From Chloroflexota bacterium (lineage in GTDB: Bacteria; Chloroflexota; Dehalococcoidia; DSTF01; RBG-16-68-14): a stretch of 10,634 bases of DNA. Under the pieces are notes generated by a model that did not search any database, had not been told where the DNA came from, and worked only from the letters and a program-made list of their open reading frames with translations. Positions 1 through 6,105 of this stretch are shown here, in pieces. Numbering within the stretch: position 1 is the first letter of the stretch; every line of letters starts with the position of its first letter. The translations under genes were made by a program, and so were the position numbers. The DNA lies in assembly GCA_022561355.1 (NCBI GenBank), contig JADFRJ010000064.1:1-10634 (forward strand), in the 5' to 3' direction.

Positions 1-69
1 GTAGAACGGAAGCAGCTTTTTCGTCAGGTCCTCGCTCCAGATCGTGGCCATGCGCAGTCCTTTTATCAT
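1..69 (-). CDS. VOC-family (glyoxalase/bleomycin-resistance fold) protein, 5' end only
   Basis: Only the first 23 codons are inside the window; the gene runs off the left edge. The visible peptide begins MIKGLRMATIWSEDL and ends LLPFY. This fits the first beta strand and helix of VOC proteins, whose N-terminus usually reads like 'a.i.v.Dl....~FY~d.LGl'. A purine-rich GAAGGGA lies about 8 nt upstream of the ATG at 69; an in-frame ATG at 51 is the alternative start. It follows the SRPBCC gene with a 28-nt gap and is probably the third gene of the same minus-strand operon. VOC proteins are metal-dependent isomerases, dioxygenases or drug-binding proteins, so no reaction can be assigned from this fragment. 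The family call rests on a short stretch and is moderate. Confidence 0.55.
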   Translation of the reverse strand, partial: MIKGLRMATIWSEDLTKKLLPFY

Positions 70-97
70 GTTCGCAGTCCCTTCTTTAGGATTTCTA

Positions 98-544
98 TCA
101 TTCTGTCCAGGGGTCTTTGCCGGGGTCGCGGCCTTCAGCTCGCTCCAGCAGCCGCGGCAAGAAGTGCTCCCAGCCTTCCTTGTGGCCGGCCGACTGATCG
201 GCCGGGAGGCCGCTGTGCCGCAGGCGAACAATCGTGCCGTCGCCGTCCTCGACTAGTGTGATCTCAACCGTGCTCGATCCCGGCGGTACGGCGTGACCTT
301 CGCTCTCCCAGCCGAAGGTGAACACGATTCGCTCAGGAGGCACGATCTCGACGACCTCACCCCTTGCGATGTCGCGCCCGTTAATGTCGACGCGCACGGT
401 GCCGCCCGGCTTCGCATCCATCTCGACCTTGGAGCCGAACCACTGCGCCATGCCGTCCGCGTTGTCCAAGAGCGAGAACACTGTGCTCGGGCTGGCAGCG
501 ATGCGCATCTCAACCTCTACTGCGTCTTCGCTAATCGTTGTCAT
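98..544 (-). CDS. SRPBCC-domain protein (AHSA1/CalC-like)
   Basis: 148 residues, a full-length single START/Bet v1-like domain. The N-terminal 'VEVEMRIAASPSTVFSLL' strand-helix and the following 'MAQWFGSK' are typical of the AHSA1 group. So are 'GGTVRVDING', the turn 'GEVVEIVPPERIVFTFGW', and the long C-terminal helix that starts near 'GHKEGWEHFLPRL'. Such domains bind small hydrophobic ligands in a cavity; the ligand cannot be read from sequence. The start codon overlaps the stop of the ArsR gene (ATGA, 4 nt), and a good GGAGG sits 7 nt before the ATG, inside the end of the ArsR gene. The two are therefore translationally coupled. ArsR-AHSA1 pairs are a common bacterial arrangement in which the regulator controls its partner. 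No signal peptide or membrane segment is seen. The family is certain enough; the function is unknown. Confidence 0.88.
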   Translation of the reverse strand: MTTISEDAVEVEMRIAASPSTVFSLLDNADGMAQWFGSKVEMDAKPGGTVRVDINGRDIARGEVVEIVPPERIVFTFGWESEGHAVPPGSSTVEITLVEDGDGTIVRLRHSGLPADQSAGHKEGWEHFLPRLLERAEGRDPGKDPWTE

Positions 545-867
545 GCTTGTTCCTCCGTTCCTTCGCGCTCTTGCGCCTCTGCTGCGTTCGCCAAGAGTTG
601 CAGGCGTCCTTCCCAGAAACCGTTCAGGAAGTCGCGCAGCTCCTCCAGCCCCTCTAGCCGGGCGCGATAGAGCCGCTTCGTTCCTTCGCGACGCTCCGTT
701 ACGAGCCCGGCGTGCTTGAGGATGCGTAAGTGTTGTGAGATCGCCGGCCGCGTCACGTTGAAGTGCGACGCGATTTTGCCCGCCGGCAGTTCGTCGTCCT
801 GCACAAGGCGCAGAATCTTCCGGCGGTTCGGCTCAGCGATAGCTCGGAGTGCGTCTTCCACTGCCAT
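541..867 (-). CDS. ArsR/SmtB-family transcriptional regulator
   Basis: 108 residues, the usual size for the family. The winged helix-turn-helix is clear. It opens with 'ALRAIAEPNRRKILRLV' (residues 6-22), followed by the HTH 'LPAGKIASHFNVTRPAISQHLRILKHAGLV' (27-56) and the wing 'ERREGTKRLYRA' (58-69). There are no cysteines in the region where metal sensors carry ELCVCDL, so this is not a classic arsenic/metal sensor; it resembles the SdpR-like members paired with AHSA1 proteins. It is first in the minus-strand operon with the SRPBCC and VOC genes, and an inverted repeat 17-36 bp upstream is a plausible self-operator. No Shine-Dalgarno sequence precedes the ATG at 867. A TAATAT directly before it suggests either a leaderless message starting at the GTG of codon 3 or another promoter. 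Confidence 0.92.
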   Translation of the reverse strand: MAVEDALRAIAEPNRRKILRLVQDDELPAGKIASHFNVTRPAISQHLRILKHAGLVTERREGTKRLYRARLEGLEELRDFLNGFWEGRLQLLANAAEAQEREGTEEQA

Positions 868-883
868 ATATTAGCAGATGATT

Positions 884-903
884 ACGTAAGTAGCAACTAA
901 CGT
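884..903. promoter_or_regulatory. Inverted repeat, candidate ArsR operator
   Basis: ACGTAAGT and ACTAACGT form arms (7 of 8 bases complementary) around AGCA. The repeat lies 17-36 bp upstream of the ArsR start and contains TTGCTA on the minus strand, which lies 17 bp from TAATAT (-35/-10 spacing). ArsR-family repressors commonly bind 12-2-12-like palindromes over their own promoter. The palindrome is seen; the binding is inferred. Confidence 0.45.
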
Positions 904-914
904 TGTGTTACTGC

Positions 915-1919
915 CTACGCTGAACTTAGGCCCTGAACCATCTCGTCCAGGAGCGAGACGAATTCAGCTGTGACTTCGTCCGTCACTGCGTCGATCGAGT
1001 AGCCGCCCGTGTTGAACCAGGAGCCATCGTCGTTCTGCTGCTTCAGCAGCGCATCGCCGACGCGAAGCGCCAGTTCGCGCACGCGCTCGTCGCCCGTCGC
1101 GCCGAAGAGCAGGGCCGCGCCCCAGCCCACCTTGCCGACCTGCGCGGTCTCGTACATCCCGTCGGTGCAGGCGAATGCCAGCTCCAGGTACTTGCCAGCG
1201 AGGTCCAGGTGCTGCGACTCGCCGGTGGCCAGCGAGAGCTTGGTGAGAAACGCGGCCGCGATGCCGATCTGGAAGTAGCGTTGCTTTTCTCCGTTGGCGC
1301 GCACTACGGAGTTGCGCTCCTTTTCGGTAGGAGCATCCGTGATTAGCCCTCGGCCGGGGCGGTAGACGTAGTAGAGCGCGTGCTCGGGATCGGGCTGATC
1401 TTCCCAGACCGTGGCGAGGAAGCGCGCGACGCCTCGGGCGACGTCCAGGTGTCCCGTGTAGATTGCGGCGTTGCCTGCCTGGCAGGCGGACATCACGTCC
1501 TGTGCGCTGTCCGGCTTGTCAATCTGCGTCTGGAAGCCGCCCGTCTCCGGGTGTTGAAGCGTCATCAGAAACTCAGCACCCTTATGGGCCACGTCGAACT
1601 GGCCGAGCTTCTGCGCGCCGCAGATGATCCAGGCGTTGGGGTAGGCGTAGGCACGCGCGAAGTTTGGCCCGCGGCCGGGCTCGCCGTCGATGTCGCCGTT
1701 CGATGCGAGCATGTGCTCGCGGATCCAGCCCACGACCTTCGCGCCCGCCATGCTCTGGCCCGCGGCCGCCAGCGCCCAGGGCGCTTTGTAGTACGAGCCC
1801 AGCCCGCCGCTCGGGTCGCCCACGGCCCCGTCCTCGTCGCTTTGGCGGCCCAGCAGATACGCTGCCCCGCGCTGCTTCGCCTCGGCAAGCTGTTCGATGC
1901 TGATCGTCGTTGTTGGCAT
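915..1919 (-). CDS. Putative alpha/alpha-toroid (terpenoid-cyclase-like fold) protein of unknown function
   Basis: 334 residues from the ATG at 1919, chosen because GGAG stands 7 nt before it. A GTG at 1946 would add nine residues (MDELDRSHS) but has a poor ribosome binding site. At least three repeats combine a helix with a Q..(D/E).G..-type turn: near the N-terminus 'LGRQSDEDGAVGDPSGG', in the middle 'LMTLQHPETGGFQT', and at the C-terminus 'LLKQQNDDGSWFNTGG'. This resembles prenyltransferase/squalene-cyclase repeats and other (alpha/alpha)6 toroids, in which such turns line the barrel mouth. No DXDD cyclase motif, signal peptide or membrane segment is seen, so a squalene-hopene cyclase is unlikely. 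A sugar epimerase or lyase fold is an alternative. It stands alone, divergent from nusA, with no partner gene to suggest a pathway. The fold is inferred; the role is unknown. Confidence 0.72.
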   Translation of the reverse strand: MPTTTISIEQLAEAKQRGAAYLLGRQSDEDGAVGDPSGGLGSYYKAPWALAAAGQSMAGAKVVGWIREHMLASNGDIDGEPGRGPNFARAYAYPNAWIICGAQKLGQFDVAHKGAEFLMTLQHPETGGFQTQIDKPDSAQDVMSACQAGNAAIYTGHLDVARGVARFLATVWEDQPDPEHALYYVYRPGRGLITDAPTEKERNSVVRANGEKQRYFQIGIAAAFLTKLSLATGESQHLDLAGKYLELAFACTDGMYETAQVGKVGWGAALLFGATGDERVRELALRVGDALLKQQNDDGSWFNTGGYSIDAVTDEVTAEFVSLLDEMVQGLSSA

Positions 1920-1981
1920 ACTGTGACTCCTATCCAGTTCGTCCACGCATCCCGCTGTGAGTGCGGTGAATCTTACATCTC

Positions 1982-2004
1982 AACGCCTGGCAAGGCCAAG
2001 CGTT
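1982..2004. repeat. Imperfect inverted repeat in the divergent intergenic region
   Basis: AACGCCTGG and CCAAGCGTT form 9-base arms with one mismatch around a 5-base centre. The repeat lies between the start of the minus-strand toroid gene and the nusA promoter, just upstream of the proposed nusA -35. It could be an operator for either gene or simply a chance palindrome; no regulator can be named. Confidence 0.35.
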
Positions 2005-2009
2005 CCCAG

Positions 2010-2038
2010 TTGCAGACCCTCAGGTGGAGTGGTACAGT
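2010..2038 (+). promoter_or_regulatory. Candidate extended -10 promoter of the nusA operon
   Basis: TTGCAG, a 17-bp spacer, then TACAGT preceded by TGG, which makes an extended -10 (TGnTAnAnT pattern). The -35 matches the sigma-70 consensus at only three positions, but an extended -10 tolerates that. Transcription would begin near 2045 and give an ~83-nt leader before nusA. Confidence 0.5.
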
Positions 2039-2063
2039 TAGTTTGACCATGCAGCTTCTGACG

Positions 2064-2090
2064 AAGTGGGCTCTGCCCACTTTTCTGTTT
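2064..2090 (+). terminator. Terminator-like hairpin (possible attenuator) in the nusA leader
   Basis: A perfect 8-bp stem AAGTGGGC / GCCCACTT with a TCT loop is followed by a T-rich run (TTTTCTGTTT, partly shared with the stem). It has the form of an intrinsic terminator but lies between the proposed promoter and nusA, so it would act as an attenuator of the operon rather than end an upstream gene: the gene to its left is transcribed away from it. NusA itself stimulates hairpin-dependent termination, which makes feedback control through this hairpin an attractive inference. Confidence 0.55.
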
Positions 2091-2127
2091 AGTTGGAGCA
2101 AGATCTCCTCAGTGTGAGGCCACAACT
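2091..2127 (+). promoter_or_regulatory. Hairpin sequestering the nusA ribosome binding site
   Basis: CCTCA (2107-2111) pairs with TGAGG (2115-2119) around a GTG loop. The GAGG inside the right arm is the only Shine-Dalgarno candidate for nusA, 8 nt before the ATG. An outer AGTTG (2091-2095) can pair with CAACT (2123-2127), bracketing the whole element up to the start codon. This suggests control at translation as well as by attenuation. The pairing is read by eye and is not an energy calculation. Confidence 0.45.
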
Positions 2128-3591
2128 ATGGCAAAGAACGAATTCCTGTCCGCTATCACACAGCTCGCCGCGGAGAAGAACCTTCCCAAGGAAGTAGTCT
2201 TCGAAGCGGTTGAGGCGGCGCTCGCCTCGGCCCACAAGCGTGACGAACTCGCCACCAAGGATGTCGTCGTCAAGATCGACGAGGCTACAGGCGGGACGCG
2301 CGTCTTCACACGCATGACCGTCGTCGAAGAGATCGAGGACGAAGAGACGCAGATCCTCCTCGAGGAGGCGCGCAAGCAGAACGCTCAAGCTCAGATTGGC
2401 GATGGGATCGACACGGAGGTGCTAAACGCAAAGGACTCCGGCCGCGTTGCCGCGCAAACGGCCAAGCAGGTGGTTCTCCAGCGCCTGCGCGAGGCCGAAC
2501 GCGAGGTGGTGTTCGACGAATACGAAGGCCGCGATGGCGACATCGTCTCCGGCGAGATGGTGCGCATGGAGGGCCGGAACGTCATTATCGACATTGGCAA
2601 AGCGGAGGCGCTTCTCCCAGGCTCGGAGCAGGTGCGTATCGAACACTACCGCTCGGGCCAGCGTATGAAGTTCTACATTCTGGAGGTCTACAAGGCCGCA
2701 AAGGGGCCTCAAGTTGTCGTATCGCGGACCCACAAGAACCTGATCCGCAGACTCTTCGAGATGGAGGTCCCGGAGATCTTCAAGGGCGTCGTTGAGGTCA
2801 AAGCCGTCTCTCGCGAAGCCGGCTTCCGCAGCAAGGTCGCCGTCTGGTCGACGCAAGAAGGCGTCGACCCGGTAGGCGCCTGCGTTGGGCTGCGCGGCAT
2901 ACGTATTCAGAACATCGTCAACGAACTGAACGGCGAGCGCATCGATATCATCCTCTGGGACCCAGAGCCGGGGCGGTTCGTCGCGCACGCACTCAGCCCA
3001 GCCCAGGTTGTGCACGTGGAGACGGATGAAGAGACGAACACGGCCATGGTCGTCGTTCCGGACCGCCAGCTCTCGCTGGCGATCGGCAAGGAGGGGCAGA
3101 ACGCCCGCCTCGCCGCGAAGCTCTCCGGCTGGCGCATCGATATCAAGAGCCAGTCGGCCTATGAAGAGGTGATGGACGAGCTGCCAGACCCGTCAGACCC
3201 GCTCTCCACGATGGCGCCTACGCAGCCCGCCGCGGCCGAGGAGGCGCCAACTCCGGAAGAGCAGCCTGAGGCGGTGGCCACAGAGGAACCCGTCGTCGAC
3301 GAGGCCGTCGAAGAAGAGGTCACCACGCCGGTCGAAGAGCCTGTCCCCGCGGTCGCGGAGAAAGCCGCCGTCGCGTCGTCCGAGCCGAAGATTCGCTTCG
3401 CCGAAGAGATTCTCGTGCCAGATCGCGAAGAGCAGCAGGCCCCTGAAGGCAAGGGACGAAGCCGCTCCAAGGGCAAGGCCAAGGGTAAGCGATCTCCCAG
3501 CCAAGAGGGACCACCAACCAAGGTCAAACGGCCGGCACGCGAACGTGTGGTGGTTCTGGAAGATGAGGACGAATACTTAGATGACGCCTAG
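2128..3591 (+). CDS. nusA: Transcription termination/antitermination factor NusA
   Basis: 487 residues. NusA binds RNA polymerase and nascent RNA and modulates pausing, hairpin termination and antitermination. Domains in order are the N-terminal RNAP-binding domain (about 1-125), an S1 domain (about 134-200, 'GDIVSGEMVRMEGRNVIIDIG'), KH1 with 'VGLRGIRIQNIVNELNGERID' (253-273), and KH2 with 'AIGKEGQNARLAAKLSGW' (318-335). The core ends near 350, as in NusA proteins without the AR repeats. A further ~135 residues follow: an acidic, Pro/Ala/Glu-rich linker (360-420), a Lys/Arg/Ser/Gly-rich patch (about 440-470), and an acidic end 'EDEDEYLDDA'. That tail is low-complexity and probably disordered. 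It is the first gene of the operon, expressed from the leader described above; its last 11 nt overlap the upstream start of ylxR. Confidence 0.97.
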   Translation: MAKNEFLSAITQLAAEKNLPKEVVFEAVEAALASAHKRDELATKDVVVKIDEATGGTRVFTRMTVVEEIEDEETQILLEEARKQNAQAQIGDGIDTEVLNAKDSGRVAAQTAKQVVLQRLREAEREVVFDEYEGRDGDIVSGEMVRMEGRNVIIDIGKAEALLPGSEQVRIEHYRSGQRMKFYILEVYKAAKGPQVVVSRTHKNLIRRLFEMEVPEIFKGVVEVKAVSREAGFRSKVAVWSTQEGVDPVGACVGLRGIRIQNIVNELNGERIDIILWDPEPGRFVAHALSPAQVVHVETDEETNTAMVVVPDRQLSLAIGKEGQNARLAAKLSGWRIDIKSQSAYEEVMDELPDPSDPLSTMAPTQPAAAEEAPTPEEQPEAVATEEPVVDEAVEEEVTTPVEEPVPAVAEKAAVASSEPKIRFAEEILVPDREEQQAPEGKGRSRSKGKAKGKRSPSQEGPPTKVKRPARERVVVLEDEDEYLDDA

Positions 3592-3895
3592 CTCACCGAT
3601 GCCAACGGCCAAGCGAATCCCGCAACGTACGTGCGTTGGCTGTCGGGCTACAGGCGGCAAGCGCGACTTCGTGCGCGTCGTGAAGACACCGGATGGAAGC
3701 GTGCAGATCGATCCTGGTGGCAAGGCCAACGGCCGCGGCGCGTACATCTGCAGCAAGCCATCCTGCTGGGAGGACGCGCTCACGAAAGACAGGCTTGCTC
3801 GCGCCCTGCGGACTGCGATCTCGCCAGACGTGCGAGCTGAGTTGAGACGCTTTGGAGAGCAACTGGTGCTAGAGACGGCGACGGTGGAGAATTAG
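3581..3895 (+). CDS. ylxR: YlxR family RNA-binding protein (DUF448)
   Basis: 104 residues. It has the family signatures: 'IPQRTCVGCR' (13-22, with C18 and C21), 'RVVKTPDGSVQIDP', and the 'GRGAYIC' loop (51-57, C57), with C62 nearby. YlxR proteins are small basic nucleic-acid-binding proteins almost always encoded between nusA and infB; Clostridium-type members have been linked to RNase P RNA. The ATG at 3581 overlaps the nusA stop by 11 nt and has a distant GAGG 12 nt upstream. An internal ATG at 3599 would give 'MPTAKRIPQRTCVGC', closer to the usual N-terminus of the family but without a visible ribosome binding site, so the true start is open. The stop lies 2 nt before infB. Confidence 0.93.
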   Translation: MTPSSPMPTAKRIPQRTCVGCRATGGKRDFVRVVKTPDGSVQIDPGGKANGRGAYICSKPSCWEDALTKDRLARALRTAISPDVRAELRRFGEQLVLETATVEN

Positions 3896-3897
3896 CT

Positions 3898-5718
3898 ATG
3901 CCAGCTGATAGCACGCCCGCTCCCGCCAGCGAAGCCAGCACAGACGCAAAGGCCGCCCCGAAGGTTCAGATCCCTCGCGTCCTGACCGTCATGGAGTTCG
4001 GCGAACTCCTTGAGATCCCGCCTGTCGACGTCATCAAGGAGCTAATGAAGAACGGCGTGATGGCGTCGATCAACCAGAGCATCGACTTCGATACCGCCTC
4101 TATCGTTGCCCACGACCTGGGATACGAACCTGAGGAGGCCGTCGGCGAGCTAGACGAGATCGTTGAGGCGCAGGAAAAGGGCCTCGTCATCGAGGAGGAA
4201 GAAGGCGCCGATCTCAAGCCGAGGCCTCCGATTGTGACCATCCTGGGCCATGTTGACCACGGCAAGACGAGCTTGTTGGACGCCATTCGCAAGACAAACG
4301 TCATCGAAAGCGAAGCTGGCGGCATCACGCAACACATCGGCGCCTACCAGGTTGTGGTCAAAGACCATCCCATTACCTTCCTGGACACACCCGGCCACGC
4401 AGCCTTCACCGCAATGCGAGCCCGCGGCGCTCGCATTACAGACATCGCCGTGCTGGTCGTCGCCGCGGATGATGGCATCATGCCGCAGACCCATGAGGCG
4501 ATCGACCACGCCCGGGCGGCCGGAGTGCCTATCGTTGTCGCTATTTCGAAAATCGACCTGCCAGACGCGAACCTGGACCGCGTGAAGGGCCAGCTCGCGG
4601 AGCAGGGCCTCAACATTGAGGAGTACGGAGGCGATGTCATTTGCGTTGCCGTCTCCGGAAAGACCGGGGAAGGCACAGAAGAATTGTTGGAGAACATCCT
4701 CGTCGCCGCTGAGGTGCTTGAGCTAAAGGCGAATCCTGATCGCGAGGCCATCGGCACGGTTATCGAGGCGGGCATGGATCGCACGAAAGGCGGCCCTACG
4801 GCCACGGTGCTCGTGCAGACAGGCACGCTCAACATTAGCGACACTGTCGTCGTGGGCGAGACGTGGGGCAGGATCAAGGCCATGTTCGACGAAGACGGCA
4901 AGCGGCTCAAGTCCGTGGGCCCCGGCGAACCGGCGGCCATTCTCGGATTGCAAGGAGTGCCGCAGGCAGGCGACGTCATGCGAGTTGTCGCCAACGATAA
5001 GACCGCCCGCAAGATTGTTGTCCAGCTCCAACGAGAGAAGGAAGCGGCCGCGATGCATACGCAGCCTCGTGTGACGCTGGATACGCTGTTTGGAGAGATC
5101 AGCGCAGGCAAGATGAAGGAACTCAACCTGATCCTCAAGACGGATGTCCAGGGCAGCATCGAGCCGATTCGCCAGTCGCTCGAGGTGCTCAGCAACGAGG
5201 AAGTCAACGTAAAGGTCATCCACTCGGACACGGGTGCGGTGAATGAGTCCGATGCGAACCTAGCCATCGCATCGAGCGGCATCATCATCGCCTTCGGGAC
5301 CGGCACAGAACCAGGCGCGGAACGCCTCATCAAGCAGGCGAAGGTCGACCTCCGCCACTACAACATCATCTACAACATCACGGAAGATGTCGAGAACGCC
5401 CTCAAGGGCATGCTGGAGCCCAGGTACAAGGATGTGGTGACCGGCCGCGCGGAAGTGCGCGAGGTCTTCATGGTCCGGCGGCATCCAGAGGTCGCGGGCA
5501 GCTACATCAGCGATGGCGTCGTCACCCGTGGGGACCAGGCTCGTGTCCTGCGAGACGGGGAGGAGATCATCGATAGCAAGGTTGCAACCCTCCGCCGCTT
5601 TCAGGAAGACGCCCGAGAGGTCCAAACGGGCTTCGAGTGTGGCATCGTCCTGGAGAACTTCACGGAATTCCAGCAGGGTGACGTCATCGAGTTTTACCAC
5701 CGCGAGCGGGACAACTAG
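3898..5718 (+). CDS. infB: Translation initiation factor IF-2
   Basis: 606 residues, a short IF-2 without the several-hundred-residue N-terminal extension of enterobacterial forms. It positions fMet-tRNA on the 30S subunit and drives subunit joining with GTP. An IF2_N helical domain (about 24-77) is followed by an acidic linker and the G domain: G1 'GHVDHGKT' (117-124), 'GGITQHIGAY' switch I (141-150), G3 'DTPGH' (163-167), G4 'SKID' (217-220) and G5 'SGKTGEG' (253-259). Domains II and III and the C-terminal tRNA-binding beta barrel end at 'VIEFYHRERDN'. G4 normally reads NKxD and G5 SAK; here Asn is Ser and Ala is Gly, while all other motifs are intact. GGAG lies 8 nt before the ATG. It follows ylxR after 2 nt and precedes rbfA by 24 nt. 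Confidence 0.97.
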   Translation: MPADSTPAPASEASTDAKAAPKVQIPRVLTVMEFGELLEIPPVDVIKELMKNGVMASINQSIDFDTASIVAHDLGYEPEEAVGELDEIVEAQEKGLVIEEEEGADLKPRPPIVTILGHVDHGKTSLLDAIRKTNVIESEAGGITQHIGAYQVVVKDHPITFLDTPGHAAFTAMRARGARITDIAVLVVAADDGIMPQTHEAIDHARAAGVPIVVAISKIDLPDANLDRVKGQLAEQGLNIEEYGGDVICVAVSGKTGEGTEELLENILVAAEVLELKANPDREAIGTVIEAGMDRTKGGPTATVLVQTGTLNISDTVVVGETWGRIKAMFDEDGKRLKSVGPGEPAAILGLQGVPQAGDVMRVVANDKTARKIVVQLQREKEAAAMHTQPRVTLDTLFGEISAGKMKELNLILKTDVQGSIEPIRQSLEVLSNEEVNVKVIHSDTGAVNESDANLAIASSGIIIAFGTGTEPGAERLIKQAKVDLRHYNIIYNITEDVENALKGMLEPRYKDVVTGRAEVREVFMVRRHPEVAGSYISDGVVTRGDQARVLRDGEEIIDSKVATLRRFQEDAREVQTGFECGIVLENFTEFQQGDVIEFYHRERDN

Positions 5719-5742
5719 CGCCCGCGTCTGTGCTAGCTTTCT

Positions 5743-6105
5743 ATGACCCGCAGAACAGAGCGGATCAACGACCTCTTGCGGGAGGAGATTGCGGAACTCA
5801 TCCGTCGAGACGTTAAGGACCCACGCATGGGCGGTCTCGTGAGCATCCTTGAGGTCCAAGTCTCGCCCGACCTGAGAAACGCCAAGGTCTACGTTAGCGT
5901 CCTCGGCAGCGATGAGGAAAAGGCATCGACACTCGTGGCCCTGGCGGCGGCCGCCCACTTCATCCAGCGCCAACTCGGCAAGCGACTCACCATCCGCCGC
6001 ACGCCGGAGCTGTCCTTTCTCGCCGACGAGACCATCGAAGAGGGGACGAGGATCATGAGCCTGCTGGATGAAGCGCTGGGGAACGACTCCGCTTCTACGT
6101 TGTGA
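5743..6105 (+). CDS. rbfA: 30S ribosome-binding factor RbfA
   Basis: 120 residues, the standard length. RbfA is a single KH-like domain that binds immature 30S subunits near helix 1 of 16S rRNA and helps late maturation, especially in the cold. The family pattern is clear: the N-terminal 'RINDLLREEIAELIRRDVKDPR', the strand 'VSILEVQVSPDLRNAKVYVSVLG', and the C-terminal 'LTIRRTPELSFLADETIEEGTRI'. No convincing Shine-Dalgarno sequence is seen before the ATG at 5743, so translation may depend on ribosomes finishing infB 24 nt upstream. The stop codon overlaps the truB GTG start by 4 nt (GTGA). Confidence 0.96.
   Translation: MTRRTERINDLLREEIAELIRRDVKDPRMGGLVSILEVQVSPDLRNAKVYVSVLGSDEEKASTLVALAAAAHFIQRQLGKRLTIRRTPELSFLADETIEEGTRIMSLLDEALGNDSASTL

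Noticed and set aside
1380..2117. 245-codon plus-strand open frame across the toroid gene and the nusA promoter
   Set aside because: It is antisense to a gene with a good ribosome binding site and coherent repeats, and it runs through the promoter and the attenuator hairpin. The translation shows no domain.
4344..5333. 329-codon minus-strand open frame inside infB
   Set aside because: Ser/Met/Thr-rich shadow of the IF-2 reading frame; infB is certain over the whole stretch and no independent initiation signal or motif was seen.
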